A stretch of DNA of 64,000 nucleotides from Egicoccus sp035462025 (GTDB lineage: Bacteria > Actinomycetota > Nitriliruptoria > Nitriliruptorales > Nitriliruptoraceae). Position 1 is the first letter of the stretch, and every line of letters begins with the position of its first letter. The stretch spans positions 20,786 through 84,785 of the forward strand of contig DATHUR010000089.1 in the NCBI GenBank assembly GCA_035462025.1, read 5' to 3'. The notes under the pieces are model-generated. The model did not search any database. It was given only the letters and a program-made list of their open reading frames with translations, and had not been told where the DNA came from. The translations under genes and the position numbers were made by a program. Below are positions 25,277-33,944 of the stretch, piece by piece.

Positions 25277-27202
25277 ATGGCCGCGCACCAGTCGGCGTTG
25301 ATCGCGAACGACATCGAGGCCTACCTCGCCGAGCACGAGCGCAAGGGCCTGCTGCGACTGCTCACCTGCGGCTCGGTCGACGACGGCAAGTCGACCCTGA
25401 TCGGCCGGCTGCTGCACGACGCCGGGATGATCTACGCCGACCATCTCGCCGCACTCGAGTCGGACTCCGCGTCGGTCGGCACCACGGGTGACCGTCCCGA
25501 CCTCGCCCTGCTCATGGACGGGCTGCAGGCCGAGCGCGAGCAGGGCATCACGATCGACGTCGCCTACCGCTATTTCTCGACGGCGCGGCGCAAGTTCGTG
25601 ATCGCCGACACGCCCGGTCACGTGCAGTACACCCGCAACATGGTGACGGGAGCCTCGACCGCGGAGCTGGCCATCATCCTGGTCGACGCCCGCCACGGCA
25701 TCGTCGAGCAGACCCGACGCCACCGCTTCATCGCCTCGCTGCTCGGTATCCGCCGGATCGTGGTCGCGGTCAACAAGATGGACCTCGTCGGCTACGCACA
25801 CGAACGGTTCGCGGCGATCCGTGCCGAGTACGAGCGGTTCGCGGCCGGCCTCGACCCGGCCGAGACCTACGTCATCCCGATCTGCGCGCTCGAGGGCGAC
25901 AACGTGGTGGCGGGTTCGACCCGCATGCCGTGGTTCGACGTCCCGCCGCTGCTCGAACACCTCGAGACGGTCGACGTCGCCGCGGACGCCGATCTGTCAC
26001 GGCTGCGCTTCCCGGTCCAGCTCGTGACCCGCCCCGACCGCAGCTTCCGCGGTTTCGCCGGCACGGTCGCCGCCGGTCTGCTGCGCCCCGGGCAGGAGGT
26101 GCTCGCCCTGCCGTCCGGCGTCCGTTCACGGGTGGCGCGGATCGTCACCTACGACGGCGATCTCGAGGTCGCCGGACCGGGCCGGGCCGTGACCGTCACC
26201 CTGACCGACGAGATCGACGTCTCCCGCGGCGACCTGCTCGTCGATCCCGTCGAGCCCCCGCAGCGCGCGCACGACCTCGATGCCGACGTGGTCTGGCTGA
26301 CCGGCGAGTCCGCGCGGGTCGGCCGCCAGTACCTGCTGCACTCGGTCAACGGCCCGTCGAACGCAACCGTGGCCGCGATCCACCATCGTGTCGACGTCAA
26401 CACGCGTCGTCGCGAACCGGCCGACGAGCTCGCCGTCAACGACATCGCCCGGGTCACGCTGCGGTGCGACCGTGAACTGGCGTTCGACACCTACGCGGTC
26501 AACCGCACCACGGGCTCGTTCGTGCTCATCGACCGTCTCACCAACGCCACCGTCGCGGCCGGCATGATCGCCGGTGTCGCGTCGGGCTGGGAGCGGGTAC
26601 CGCCGGCCGGCCTGGCGCAGCAGGATTCGCCCATCACCGCACCGGAACGGGCGGCACGCCTGCGTCAGCAGCCGGCGACCGTGTTGATCACGGGCATGAC
26701 CGGGGCCGGCAAGTCCACAATCGCCGCCGCGCTCGAACGGCGGCTGTTCGACCGCGGCGCGACCGCGGTGCGCCTCGACGGCCAGAACCTGCGCCTCGGT
26801 ATCAGCCGCGACCTCGGGTTCGCCCCCGAGGACCGCTCGGAGAACCTGCGTCGCGCCGCCGAGATCGCCGCGCTCATGGCCCGTCACGGCCTGATCACGA
26901 TCGTCGCGGTGCAGGCTCCCGAGGCTGCGGTCCGCGAGCGTGTCCGCGACCTGCTCGGCGAGCAGCACTTCCTGGAGGTCCATGTCGACGCCGACGAGCA
27001 GACACGGCGTGCCCGCGACCCGCGCGGGTTGTACGCCGCCGCCGACCGTGGCGAACTTTCGCACCTGCCCGGGGTGACCAGCCGGTTCGACACCCCCGTC
27101 CGGCCCGACCTCCACCTCGACACGGGCGCGCTCGGCATCGCGGCCTGCGTCGAGCGCATCATCGACGAACTCGACGCCCGCGGACTGCTGGCGGGCGGGT
27201 GA
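25277..27202 (+). CDS. cysN: Sulfate adenylyltransferase GTPase subunit fused to APS kinase
   Basis: A 641-residue CysN-CysC fusion (NodQ-like). Residues about 25-240 form an EF-Tu-like GTPase (GSVDDGKST, DTPGH, NKMD), followed by two beta-barrel domains to about 450. An APS-kinase-like domain runs from about 465 to the end (P-loop GMTGAGKST). The kinase domain departs from the family: DGQN instead of DGDN, AVQAP instead of the usual FISP-type motif, and YAAADRGEL instead of the Lys-rich YKKAR segment. Its activity is therefore uncertain, and a second, canonical kinase is encoded at 18608. ATG 25277 follows GGAGG, 52 nt after cysD. Confidence 0.93.
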   Translation: MAAHQSALIANDIEAYLAEHERKGLLRLLTCGSVDDGKSTLIGRLLHDAGMIYADHLAALESDSASVGTTGDRPDLALLMDGLQAEREQGITIDVAYRYFSTARRKFVIADTPGHVQYTRNMVTGASTAELAIILVDARHGIVEQTRRHRFIASLLGIRRIVVAVNKMDLVGYAHERFAAIRAEYERFAAGLDPAETYVIPICALEGDNVVAGSTRMPWFDVPPLLEHLETVDVAADADLSRLRFPVQLVTRPDRSFRGFAGTVAAGLLRPGQEVLALPSGVRSRVARIVTYDGDLEVAGPGRAVTVTLTDEIDVSRGDLLVDPVEPPQRAHDLDADVVWLTGESARVGRQYLLHSVNGPSNATVAAIHHRVDVNTRRREPADELAVNDIARVTLRCDRELAFDTYAVNRTTGSFVLIDRLTNATVAAGMIAGVASGWERVPPAGLAQQDSPITAPERAARLRQQPATVLITGMTGAGKSTIAAALERRLFDRGATAVRLDGQNLRLGISRDLGFAPEDRSENLRRAAEIAALMARHGLITIVAVQAPEAAVRERVRDLLGEQHFLEVHVDADEQTRRARDPRGLYAAADRGELSHLPGVTSRFDTPVRPDLHLDTGALGIAACVERIIDELDARGLLAGG

Positions 27203-28446
27203 GCGGCGCGAGCGCGTGGATCGCCGCCGGGATCGTGCTGGTGCTCGTCGTGGCCCTCGCGACCGAGACCGCGCGGCCGCCGGCCGCGATGCTCGGCGCG
27301 CTGGTCGCCTGCGTGCTGACCGGCGTGCTCCCGGTCGACCGCGCGTTCGTCGGTTTCGCCAACCCGGCCACGATCGCGGTCGCCGGGCTGTTCGTGGTGG
27401 CCCGGGCCATGCGCGAGCGGGGCGGCGTCGACGCCGCACTCGCGCGGGTGCTCGGCAACGGAACCGGCGGGGCACCCCGGGCCCTGGCCCGCTTCGTGCC
27501 CCCGGTCATCCTGCTCTCGGGCGTGGTCAACAACACGCCACTCGTCGCGGCAGGCGCGCCGGCCGTCCGTGGTTGGGCCGACGACCACGGGGTCGCCGCC
27601 AGCCACCTGTTGATGCCGCTGTCCTTCGCGGCGATCCTGGGTGGCAGCCTGACGCTGATCGGAACGGCGCCGAACCTGGTCGTGGCCGGTCTGCTGAGCG
27701 CGTCGGGCGAACCCTCGCTCGGGTTCTTCACGTTCACCCCGGCTGCACTGCCACTCGCCGTGACAGGAGGCACCGCCCTGGTGCTCCTGGCGCCGCGCCT
27801 GCTCCCCGAGCGCCTCGCACAGCCCGATCCGGTCGCGCCGGAGGCCGCGTCCGGTCACCCCGGGTACCGAGCGCTGACCCTGGCGACCTTCGCCGGCATG
27901 GTGGTGGCGGCGGCGAGCGGGGTCGTGCCCGTGGCGACGGCCGTCCTCGGTGCCTGCGCCGTACTGGTGCTGAGCCGGACGATCCCGTTCGCGCGTGCCG
28001 TGGAGGCCATCGACCTCGACATCGTGCTGGTGGTGGCCGCCGCCATCGGCCTCGGCGAGGCCGTGACCGCCTCGGGGCTCGGCGGCGCCTTCGCCGGCCG
28101 TGCCGCCGCGCTCGCCGCGACGACCGGGCCGGTGCTCGCCCTGGCCGTGGTGGTGCTGGCGACGCTTGCACTCACCGAGGTCGTCACCAACGTCGCGGCG
28201 GCGGCGCTGATGCTGCCGGTTGCCGTCGACGTGGCCGCGCGGGTCGGGGTGCCAGCCACCGGCTACGCGGTCGCGGTCGCGGTCGCCGCGTCCTCGTCGT
28301 TCCTCACGCCGGTCGGCTACCAGACCAACACGATCGTGTACGGGTTGGGGGGCTACCGGTTCGGCGACTACTGGCGCCTCGGCCTGCCGATGGCCGCATT
28401 GAGCCTGACCACGATCCTGCTGGTCGTGCCGCGGGTCTGGGGCTGA
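27199..28446 (+). CDS. SLC13/DASS-type anion permease, likely sulfate
   Basis: A 415-residue transporter with about ten membrane helices and the ion-transporter superfamily signatures SGVVNNTPLVAA near 112 and GGSLTLIGTAPNLVV near 152, repeated in the second half by LTEVVTNVAAAALMLP and SSFLTPVGYQTN. Bacterial SLC13 proteins tied to cys operons usually carry two TrkA-C domains in the middle (about 590 residues); these are absent here. GTG 27199 overlaps the cysN stop, so the gene is co-translated with sulfate activation, and sulfate is the most likely substrate. No ABC sulfate transporter is seen in the window. Confidence 0.85.
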   Translation: MSGASAWIAAGIVLVLVVALATETARPPAAMLGALVACVLTGVLPVDRAFVGFANPATIAVAGLFVVARAMRERGGVDAALARVLGNGTGGAPRALARFVPPVILLSGVVNNTPLVAAGAPAVRGWADDHGVAASHLLMPLSFAAILGGSLTLIGTAPNLVVAGLLSASGEPSLGFFTFTPAALPLAVTGGTALVLLAPRLLPERLAQPDPVAPEAASGHPGYRALTLATFAGMVVAAASGVVPVATAVLGACAVLVLSRTIPFARAVEAIDLDIVLVVAAAIGLGEAVTASGLGGAFAGRAAALAATTGPVLALAVVVLATLALTEVVTNVAAAALMLPVAVDVAARVGVPATGYAVAVAVAASSSFLTPVGYQTNTIVYGLGGYRFGDYWRLGLPMAALSLTTILLVVPRVWG

Positions 28447-28627
28447 TCGACGAGGGCGGCAAGCGCACGTGTGCGGCCCGACACCGACCGTTTTCGCGCA
28501 GAAACCGGGACGTACATGAACGGTCGCACGATCTTAACGGTAACGCTGCGTGGCGAGCCGGTACGCTGGGTAAGTTCCCGTTGCACGACGCGTCCTCGCG
28601 TTCGGGGGCAACGACAAGGAGTACGCG

Positions 28628-28996
28628 ATGGAACGCAACCACGGACACGGTGTCAGGCGCTGGCGCGCCCTCGTCGTCGTCGCGGCGCTCGTCGGCAGCA
28701 TGCTCGGTGGGGTCGGGCCTGCCTCGGCAGACGAACTCGTCGCCGCACCGGGCATCAGCTGGACGTCCGCTACCTCGATCGACCTTCCCGAGGTCGCTGC
28801 CCGGGGCATCAGCTGGACCGCCGCACGCGGCATCAGCTGGACCTCGGCCGCACGCGGCATCAGCTGGACGTCGGGGATCAGCTGGACGGCCCAGAGCATC
28901 CGCTGGACCCAGGGCATCAGCTGGACCGCAGGGATCAGCTGGACCTCGGCCGCACGCGGCATCAGCTGGACGGCGCGCGGCATCAGCTGGACCTGA
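28628..28996 (+). CDS. Secreted GISWT-repeat protein
   Basis: A 122-residue protein with a Sec signal peptide (basic start, hydrophobic core at about 14-30, cleavage near ASA-DE at 35). The mature chain is almost entirely nine exact GISWT units and one SIRWT variant, joined by AR, SAAR, SG or AQ. No other domain is present. AAGGAG lies six bases before ATG, supporting this frame over the other repeat-bearing frames. The repeat is nearly identical at the DNA level, so it expanded recently or is under constraint. Short Trp-rich tails are known on some actinobacterial secreted proteins, but as a stand-alone protein I do not recognise it. An orphan sensor kinase gene follows. Confidence 0.75.
   Translation: MERNHGHGVRRWRALVVVAALVGSMLGGVGPASADELVAAPGISWTSATSIDLPEVAARGISWTAARGISWTSAARGISWTSGISWTAQSIRWTQGISWTAGISWTSAARGISWTARGISWT
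28751..28993 (+). repeat. Short tandem coding repeat of GGCATCAGCTGGAC
   Basis: Ten units of GG(C/G)ATCAGCTGGAC (one variant, AGCATCCGCTGGAC) at irregular 18-60 bp spacing. A longer block of about 39 bp holding two units is itself duplicated within the array. It encodes the GISWT motif. Confidence 0.8.
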
Positions 28997-29139
28997 GGCG
29001 ACCAACGACCTTCCAGCGGGCCGGCCACTCCGACGGGGTGCGCCGGTCCGTTCGCGTCTGAGCCGTCGATAGCACGAACAGGGGTAGCAGTATCAGCGCC
29101 AGGGTCGACCGCTACGTCGCCTTCTGGGTCTTCCTGGGG

Positions 29140-30888
29140 GTGGCGGCCCTGGGCGCCATCGTCGTGCTCACCGGTACCACGGCGCCGCGGTTCGTCCCGC
29201 TCATGGCGTTGGTCCTGGGGGTCGCGGTAGCCGAACGCATCGAACTGCGCTTCACGTTCGAGCACTCCCACATCGCGATCACCCTGGTCGAGGTGGCGCT
29301 CACGGCGGGGCTGCTGCTGGTCGAGCCGACCGAGGCGGTCGTCGGCGCCGGCCTGGGCATGATGTTGGGCCAGGTGTCCCGGGTCCCCGACCTGGCCAAG
29401 GTGAGCTTCAACACCGGTCAGGCCATGGTCGGCACCACGCTGGCCACGTTGATCGTGCATCACGGTCCGGATTTCGGTCCGACCATCAACGACCGGGCCG
29501 TGCTGCTCGCACTCGTTGGGATGGGGTTCTACGTCGCCGTCAACACGCTCGCCATCCTCGGCCTGCTCACGATCGCGGAACGTGACGCCAGGGCCGGGCT
29601 GGTACAGCAACTGCCCCTGTCGGCCAGCTTCTCGCTCGGCACGTCCGCCATCGGCGTGGTCATGGCCGCGCTGCTGGTCCTGCAGCCGGCACTGGCTCCG
29701 TTCATCCTCGTGCCGGCGGGGGCGGTGTACCTCGCGGCCCGGGGGGCGCGCCGCAACGCCGATCTGCTCGAACGGGTCCGCACCGACCGTGACCGGCTGA
29801 CCCGCGTCGTCGACGGCACGATCGACGGCATCATCCTGCTCGACCGCGACGGCACGATCCAGGTCTGGAACGCGGCGATGGAGGAGATGACCGGCCTGGC
29901 CGCCGAACGCGTGGTGTCGCGTCCGGTCGACCGCGTCCTGACCGAGTCCCTCCGCGAAGGGGACACACCGGTCGCGGGCCGGTGGCTGATCGACAGCGCC
30001 CACCAGGGAGCACAACACCGCGCCCTCGATGCCCGTCTGCGGCACGTCGATGGTCGGGCGCACGAGGTCCGCGAGAACCACTCGCTGCTGTTCGACGACC
30101 GTGGTCGCTGTATCGGTGACGTCGTCGTGGTGCGCGACGTCACCAAGCAGCGCGAGCTCGATCGGCTCCGCGGCGACTTCGTCGCCCGCGTGTCGCACGA
30201 GTTGCGTACGCCCCTGACGCCGATCCGTGGCTTCGCGTCGGTCCTGCTCCGCAAGGGCGATCAACTCGACCCCGCCAGCCGCCAGGAGGCCCTCGAACGG
30301 ATCGTCGAGCGCTCCGACCATCTCGCGGCGGTCGTCGAGGACCTGCTGCTGGTGACCCGACTCGACCAGCAGGAACTCGACGACCTCGTGCATGCGGTGC
30401 CCACCGACCTCGCGCCATTGATCGAGCGAACCCTCGCGCCCTTCGTCGAGCGCGAACGGAACCGCACGATCGCCTTTTCGGCGTCGCCCGGCACCGGCGA
30501 CGCGCTCGCCGACCCCGAGCGCACCCGCCAGATCATCAGTGCACTGCTCGACAACGCGTGCCGCTATTCACCCGAGGATGCACCTGTCGAGGTCACGCTC
30601 GAGCAGTCGGGCGACGACATCTGTGTCCGCGTCATCGACTCGGGTCCGGGCATCCCGCGTGCGCATCATGAGACCGTCTTCGAGCAGTTCCATCGTCTCG
30701 AGGATCCGCTGACGATGCGTACCGGCGGGGTCGGGCTGGGGCTGTTCATCGGCCGTCGACTCGCCCACGCCATGCATGGAAGCCTCGAACTCGCCGAGGT
30801 GACCGGCGCCACCGGAAGCTGTTTCGTCCTGCGGCTTCCGAGCGCAATTCCGGCGCAAGGAACCATGCGTCGCGATCTGATCGGCTGA
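29140..30888 (+). CDS. Membrane PAS sensor histidine kinase
   Basis: An orphan histidine kinase: an N-terminal module of about six or seven helices (first 180 residues), a PAS domain (about 195-320, VVDGTIDGIILLDRDGTIQVWN), HisKA with predicted phospho-His353 in VSHELRTPLTPIRGF, and a HATPase domain (NACRYSPEDAP, DSGPGIP, GVGLGLFIG). GTG 29140 is the first ordinary start but would cut the first membrane helix in half. The frame is open upstream to TGA 29059-29061. An AGGGG site at 29080-29084 stands 7 nt before an ATC at 29092, which would restore the helix. No response regulator is adjacent. Confidence 0.88.
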   Translation: MAALGAIVVLTGTTAPRFVPLMALVLGVAVAERIELRFTFEHSHIAITLVEVALTAGLLLVEPTEAVVGAGLGMMLGQVSRVPDLAKVSFNTGQAMVGTTLATLIVHHGPDFGPTINDRAVLLALVGMGFYVAVNTLAILGLLTIAERDARAGLVQQLPLSASFSLGTSAIGVVMAALLVLQPALAPFILVPAGAVYLAARGARRNADLLERVRTDRDRLTRVVDGTIDGIILLDRDGTIQVWNAAMEEMTGLAAERVVSRPVDRVLTESLREGDTPVAGRWLIDSAHQGAQHRALDARLRHVDGRAHEVRENHSLLFDDRGRCIGDVVVVRDVTKQRELDRLRGDFVARVSHELRTPLTPIRGFASVLLRKGDQLDPASRQEALERIVERSDHLAAVVEDLLLVTRLDQQELDDLVHAVPTDLAPLIERTLAPFVERERNRTIAFSASPGTGDALADPERTRQIISALLDNACRYSPEDAPVEVTLEQSGDDICVRVIDSGPGIPRAHHETVFEQFHRLEDPLTMRTGGVGLGLFIGRRLAHAMHGSLELAEVTGATGSCFVLRLPSAIPAQGTMRRDLIG

Positions 30889-30992
30889 AATGGATCCCGT
30901 GCTATCGTCGCGCGTGCGGTCGTAGGAATGGGGTCGGACCCACGGTCGTCGGGGCAGTAGTTTCCATCACAACCGCCGACAAGGACGCGTTC

Positions 30993-31406
30993 ATGGCACG
31001 CAAGATGAGTGATGACCACAAGGCCGCACTCGCCAAGGGCCGGGCACAGGGTCGCGCCGTACGCGATTACCTCGCCGCGCTGGAACAGGACCGCAAGCCG
31101 GGCCGTCGTATGGATGCCGACACCGTCAAAGCCCGCATCGACGAGGTCCAGGGAAAGATCGATTCCGAACCCAACCCCGCCAAGCGGGTCGACCTGATCC
31201 AGCGGCGCCTCGACCTCGAGGAACGACTGGTCGGCATGGCCGACGACGTCGACCTCGAAGCACTCGAGAAGGAGTTCGTCGCGGCAGCGGCCGACTACTC
31301 CGAGCGCAAGGGCATCACCTACACGGCCTGGCGCGAGGCCGGCGTCCCGGCCAACGTCCTCAAGGAGGCCGGCATCCGGCGCACGCGCCGCACGTCGACC
31401 GCCTAG
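30993..31406 (+). CDS. Conserved actinobacterial protein of unknown function
   Basis: A 137-residue basic, helical protein. The N-terminus (MARKMSDDHKAALAKGRAQGRAVRDYLAALE) and the C-terminal block (YSERKGITYTAWREAGVPANVLKEAGI) are recognisable from uncharacterised proteins widespread in actinobacteria. The middle is a charged coiled coil (VKARIDEVQGKI, LIQRRLDLEERL). Lys/Arg richness suggests nucleic-acid binding, but this is untested. An AAGGAC-type site precedes ATG 30993. It is monocistronic and ends before a strong hairpin. Confidence 0.75.
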   Translation: MARKMSDDHKAALAKGRAQGRAVRDYLAALEQDRKPGRRMDADTVKARIDEVQGKIDSEPNPAKRVDLIQRRLDLEERLVGMADDVDLEALEKEFVAAAADYSERKGITYTAWREAGVPANVLKEAGIRRTRRTSTA

Positions 31407-31422
31407 AGCAGGCCGCCGTCGC

Positions 31423-31450
31423 CGACGGGCGGGACACGTCCCGCCCGTCG
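31423..31450. terminator. Bidirectional hairpin terminator
   Basis: CGACGGGCGGGA (31423-31434) pairs perfectly with TCCCGCCCGTCG (31439-31450) around CACG. It sits between the convergent stops at 31406 and 31452. Confidence 0.75.
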
Positions 31451-31451
31451 C

Positions 31452-32372
31452 TCAACCGCGGCCGCCGCGTCCGGGCGGCCCGTCACCATCCGGCCCCTTG
31501 CCCTTGCCGGGCGGGTCGTCCCCGGTGTCGGGCCGTGGCGGATCGGGGATCTGCTCGTTCGGTCCCCGCTGCTCGTCAGCGGTGCGGGCCCGGCGATCGT
31601 CGCGGGAACCGGTGCCGTCCGGGGCCGCTTCGAAGTGCGTCCCCTGCCAGCGCAACACCAGCGACGCGGGGTCCGTGGTGCCCGCGTCCGCATGCTCGTC
31701 GCACGCGAGCAGGACCGTCACCGGGTGCCCCGGTCGCATCCGGAGCCGATGCTGCGCCGATCCGGTCAGCGGACAGCCCGCCGGTAGGGCCAGGCTCGCG
31801 TCGTCCGCGATCACGGCGACGACGACGCCCGCACCCGCCGCGAACGTGAACGGCGCCAGCAGTTCGGCCCGTCCGTCCCCGTCGACGTCCCGTGCGGCCG
31901 GTGTCCCGATCCTGTCCGCCGCCGGCGCGGTGATCTCGCCCCGCACGGCGTAGGCGTGGCCGTCCCAGGTCGCCAGGGTCACCGTGACGACCTCGTCGGT
32001 CCCCACGGCAGCGACGACGAGGTCGGCGGTCCCGTTCCCGGTCACGTCGGCGGCGAGGTGGTCGGCGTCACGGGCGCGCGCGACCTGGTCCTGGAGAAGC
32101 GCGGCCATGGCGGCGTCACGGGAGGGTGCGGACCCGCCCGCCGCGTGCTCGGCGGCGACCTCGTCGGCGTCGGCCGGTGGCGCGGTTCGACGTGCGTCGG
32201 GCGGGCCGTCGACGCCGGCCGGGGTTCGCTGCGCCGGTGCGGTGATCGGTTGCTGGTCCGGCAGCGGCGTGGCCGTCAGTTCGGGAATCTCGGCCGTTCC
32301 GCCGCAGGCGGAAACCGTCATGGCGATGGCCGCCATGACCACGACTCGTGGTGCGCGAACCAGGATCGGCAC
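31452..32372 (-). CDS. FG-GAP/VCBS-type lipoprotein
   Basis: About 306 residues. Starting at GTG 32372 gives a lipoprotein signal with lipobox VSAC near residue 22. A Pro/Ala-rich linker follows, then a domain with two Asp-rich calcium-loop-like segments, DVTGNGTADLVVAAVG and DVDGDGRAELLAPFTF, as in FG-GAP/VCBS beta-propeller blades. The C-terminal 60 residues are a Gly/Pro/Asp-rich low-complexity tail. The longer open frame to 32480 lacks a signal at its start and is not preferred. A surface binding or sensor role is possible. Confidence 0.68.
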   Translation of the reverse strand: MPILVRAPRVVVMAAIAMTVSACGGTAEIPELTATPLPDQQPITAPAQRTPAGVDGPPDARRTAPPADADEVAAEHAAGGSAPSRDAAMAALLQDQVARARDADHLAADVTGNGTADLVVAAVGTDEVVTVTLATWDGHAYAVRGEITAPAADRIGTPAARDVDGDGRAELLAPFTFAAGAGVVVAVIADDASLALPAGCPLTGSAQHRLRMRPGHPVTVLLACDEHADAGTTDPASLVLRWQGTHFEAAPDGTGSRDDRRARTADEQRGPNEQIPDPPRPDTGDDPPGKGKGPDGDGPPGRGGRG

Positions 32373-32512
32373 TCCGGCCGGACGGCACGTGCGGTGCAGT
32401 CGGCATGCAACCGGTTGTCGCGGCTTCCCCGCAGCCGCCAGGGCGGCCACCCGCCGGTGACCGAATCGGTTGGCATGCACGGACCAGTCCGGGTTGAACC
32501 GGCCCCGGCGCG

Positions 32513-33400
32513 TCAGCGCACCAGCGTGGCCGCGGCGTCATCGCCGCGCCACCGTGCCCGGCCCTCGGCGACGAGCAACCGCAGGGTGGCACGTGTCGAG
32601 GCTTCCGCCGCCGGCCACAGGCGCCGGTCCACCTCGGCGTAGATGCGGCGCACGAGGTCGGCGGGCGTGGCCGGTCCCTGCCCCAGCTGCTGCACGACCT
32701 GGGCCCTGCGAAAGTCGCGGTGCCGGGCGTAGTAGGCGAGCACGGCGCCCGGGTCCTCGGTGAGTGCCGGGCCGTGTCCCGGATACAGCGCGTCCGGGCC
32801 GAGATCGGCCACCCGGCGGAGCGACGACAGGTAGGCGACGAGGTCGCCGTCGGGGTGGGCGACGACCGACGTGCCGCGGCCGAGGACGTGGTCGCCGGTC
32901 AGGAGCACGCCGTTCGGCGCCCGGAACGCGAGGTGGTCCGCCGTGTGGCCGGGCGTGGGGACGACGTCGAGGTCGAGACCGCCGCAGCTGATCCGGTCGC
33001 CGTCACCGACGACGCGCCCGCCGTCACCGGCGACCTCGATGGTGGCGGCGGCCACGGGGGCGCGGAAGCGGCGCGACCAGGCGTGGGCCGCCTCGGCGTG
33101 GTCGTGGTGATGGTGGGTCACCACGACCACACCGACCGTGGCATCGATGCGGGCGAGCACGTCCTCGACGGTCGCGAGGTGGTGGGCGTCGTCGGGCCCC
33201 GGATCCACCACGATCGCGGTCCCGCTTCCGGGCACGGCCATGATGTAGGTGTTCGTGCCGTCGAGCGTCATCGGTGACGGGTTGGGGGCGAGCACCCGCG
33301 TGGTCAGTTCGTCGAGTGGGGCCACCACCGTCATGGTGCCGGGGGCCGGCAGGTCCCAGGCCAGCCGCGGATCCACGGGCGGCGAGGTGGGCGTCGTCAT
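32513..33400 (-). CDS. Metallo-beta-lactamase-fold hydrolase (LACTB2/Rv3677c-like)
   Basis: A 295-residue MBL-fold enzyme with the zinc motif THHHHDH (His96-x-His98-x-Asp100-His101), further ligands in PTPGHTADH and TGDHVLG, and a C-terminal winged-helix segment like LACTB2/RNase Z-type hydrolases (about 225-295). In mycobacteria the Rv3677c homologue lies beside the RidA/ArsA-like/whiB4 block found here at 50-60 kb, so that block may have been split. It may act on RNA or thioesters; the substrate is not evident. ATG 33400 was chosen because the longer frame has no homology. Confidence 0.85.
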   Translation of the reverse strand: MTTPTSPPVDPRLAWDLPAPGTMTVVAPLDELTTRVLAPNPSPMTLDGTNTYIMAVPGSGTAIVVDPGPDDAHHLATVEDVLARIDATVGVVVVTHHHHDHAEAAHAWSRRFRAPVAAATIEVAGDGGRVVGDGDRISCGGLDLDVVPTPGHTADHLAFRAPNGVLLTGDHVLGRGTSVVAHPDGDLVAYLSSLRRVADLGPDALYPGHGPALTEDPGAVLAYYARHRDFRRAQVVQQLGQGPATPADLVRRIYAEVDRRLWPAAEASTRATLRLLVAEGRARWRGDDAAATLVR

Positions 33401-33426
33401 CCGGCAAGCGTAGTGGGGGACGGCCC

Positions 33427-33462
33427 ACGGGCCCCGGAGCGTCGGAGACGTCCGGGGCCCGT
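33427..33462. terminator. Perfect 12-bp hairpin upstream of the MBL gene
   Basis: ACGGGCCCCGGA (33427-33438) pairs with TCCGGGGCCCGT (33451-33462) around a 12-nt loop. It lies 27 bp from the MBL start codon, in the leader of that minus-strand gene, and could be a leader element or an end for transcripts coming from the Nudix gene. Confidence 0.5.
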
Positions 33463-33944
33463 CAGCGGCCGTCACGAGCGCGACAGGCCGGCGGTGACGC
33501 ACCGGCGGAGGTCGCACGGTTCTCGGGCGACGAACGCCACTGCCGTGCGCGGCGCGTCACCGCCGTTGGGGAAGCTTCCGGCTCGGACCGCATGCGGTTC
33601 GTGGCCGTGCACCGACGCTATTGCCCGACGGCTCCTCCGCGGACCGGCGCGCGCGCTGTGCGCGACGCAACGTCCGCCCAGACGGGCGCCGTAGCCAGGC
33701 CCCGGGCGCGACGCGGGTGGAGAACGCGGGAGCGGCGGCCCGTCTCCGGACCGCCGCTCACCTCTCCCGCCCTGACGGCTCCCGCTCCGTCTCCCTCAGA
33801 AGGAGGTAACGGGAAGGTTACCGATGGGTGGTGGCCGGCGGTAGGGGGTGGCCGGGATCCGTTGCACCTACCGCACGGTTTTCGCGCGAAGCGCGCGCCT
33901 CTGCTGAGGCCAATTGCGGCGGTTGGACCGGCTCCTACGGCCGA
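33463..33944. other. Gene-free region with several hairpins
   Basis: No open frame here looks like a protein. It holds a hairpin GAGCGGCGG/CCGCCGCTC (33730-33738 with 33751-33759) and GGTAAC/GTTACC around GGGAAG (33805-33822) just after an AGGAGG. A structured RNA on either strand is possible. RNase P, tmRNA, SRP and 6S signatures were looked for and not found. Confidence 0.35.

Noticed and set aside
28751..28993. CRISPR-like short repeats
   Set aside because: Units are in frame, unevenly spaced and lack unique spacers; a signal peptide and ribosome-binding site show a coding repeat.
33536..33542. GCCACTG, as in the B12 box of cobalamin riboswitches
   Set aside because: The other conserved parts of the riboswitch are absent on both strands, and no B12 gene lies next to it.
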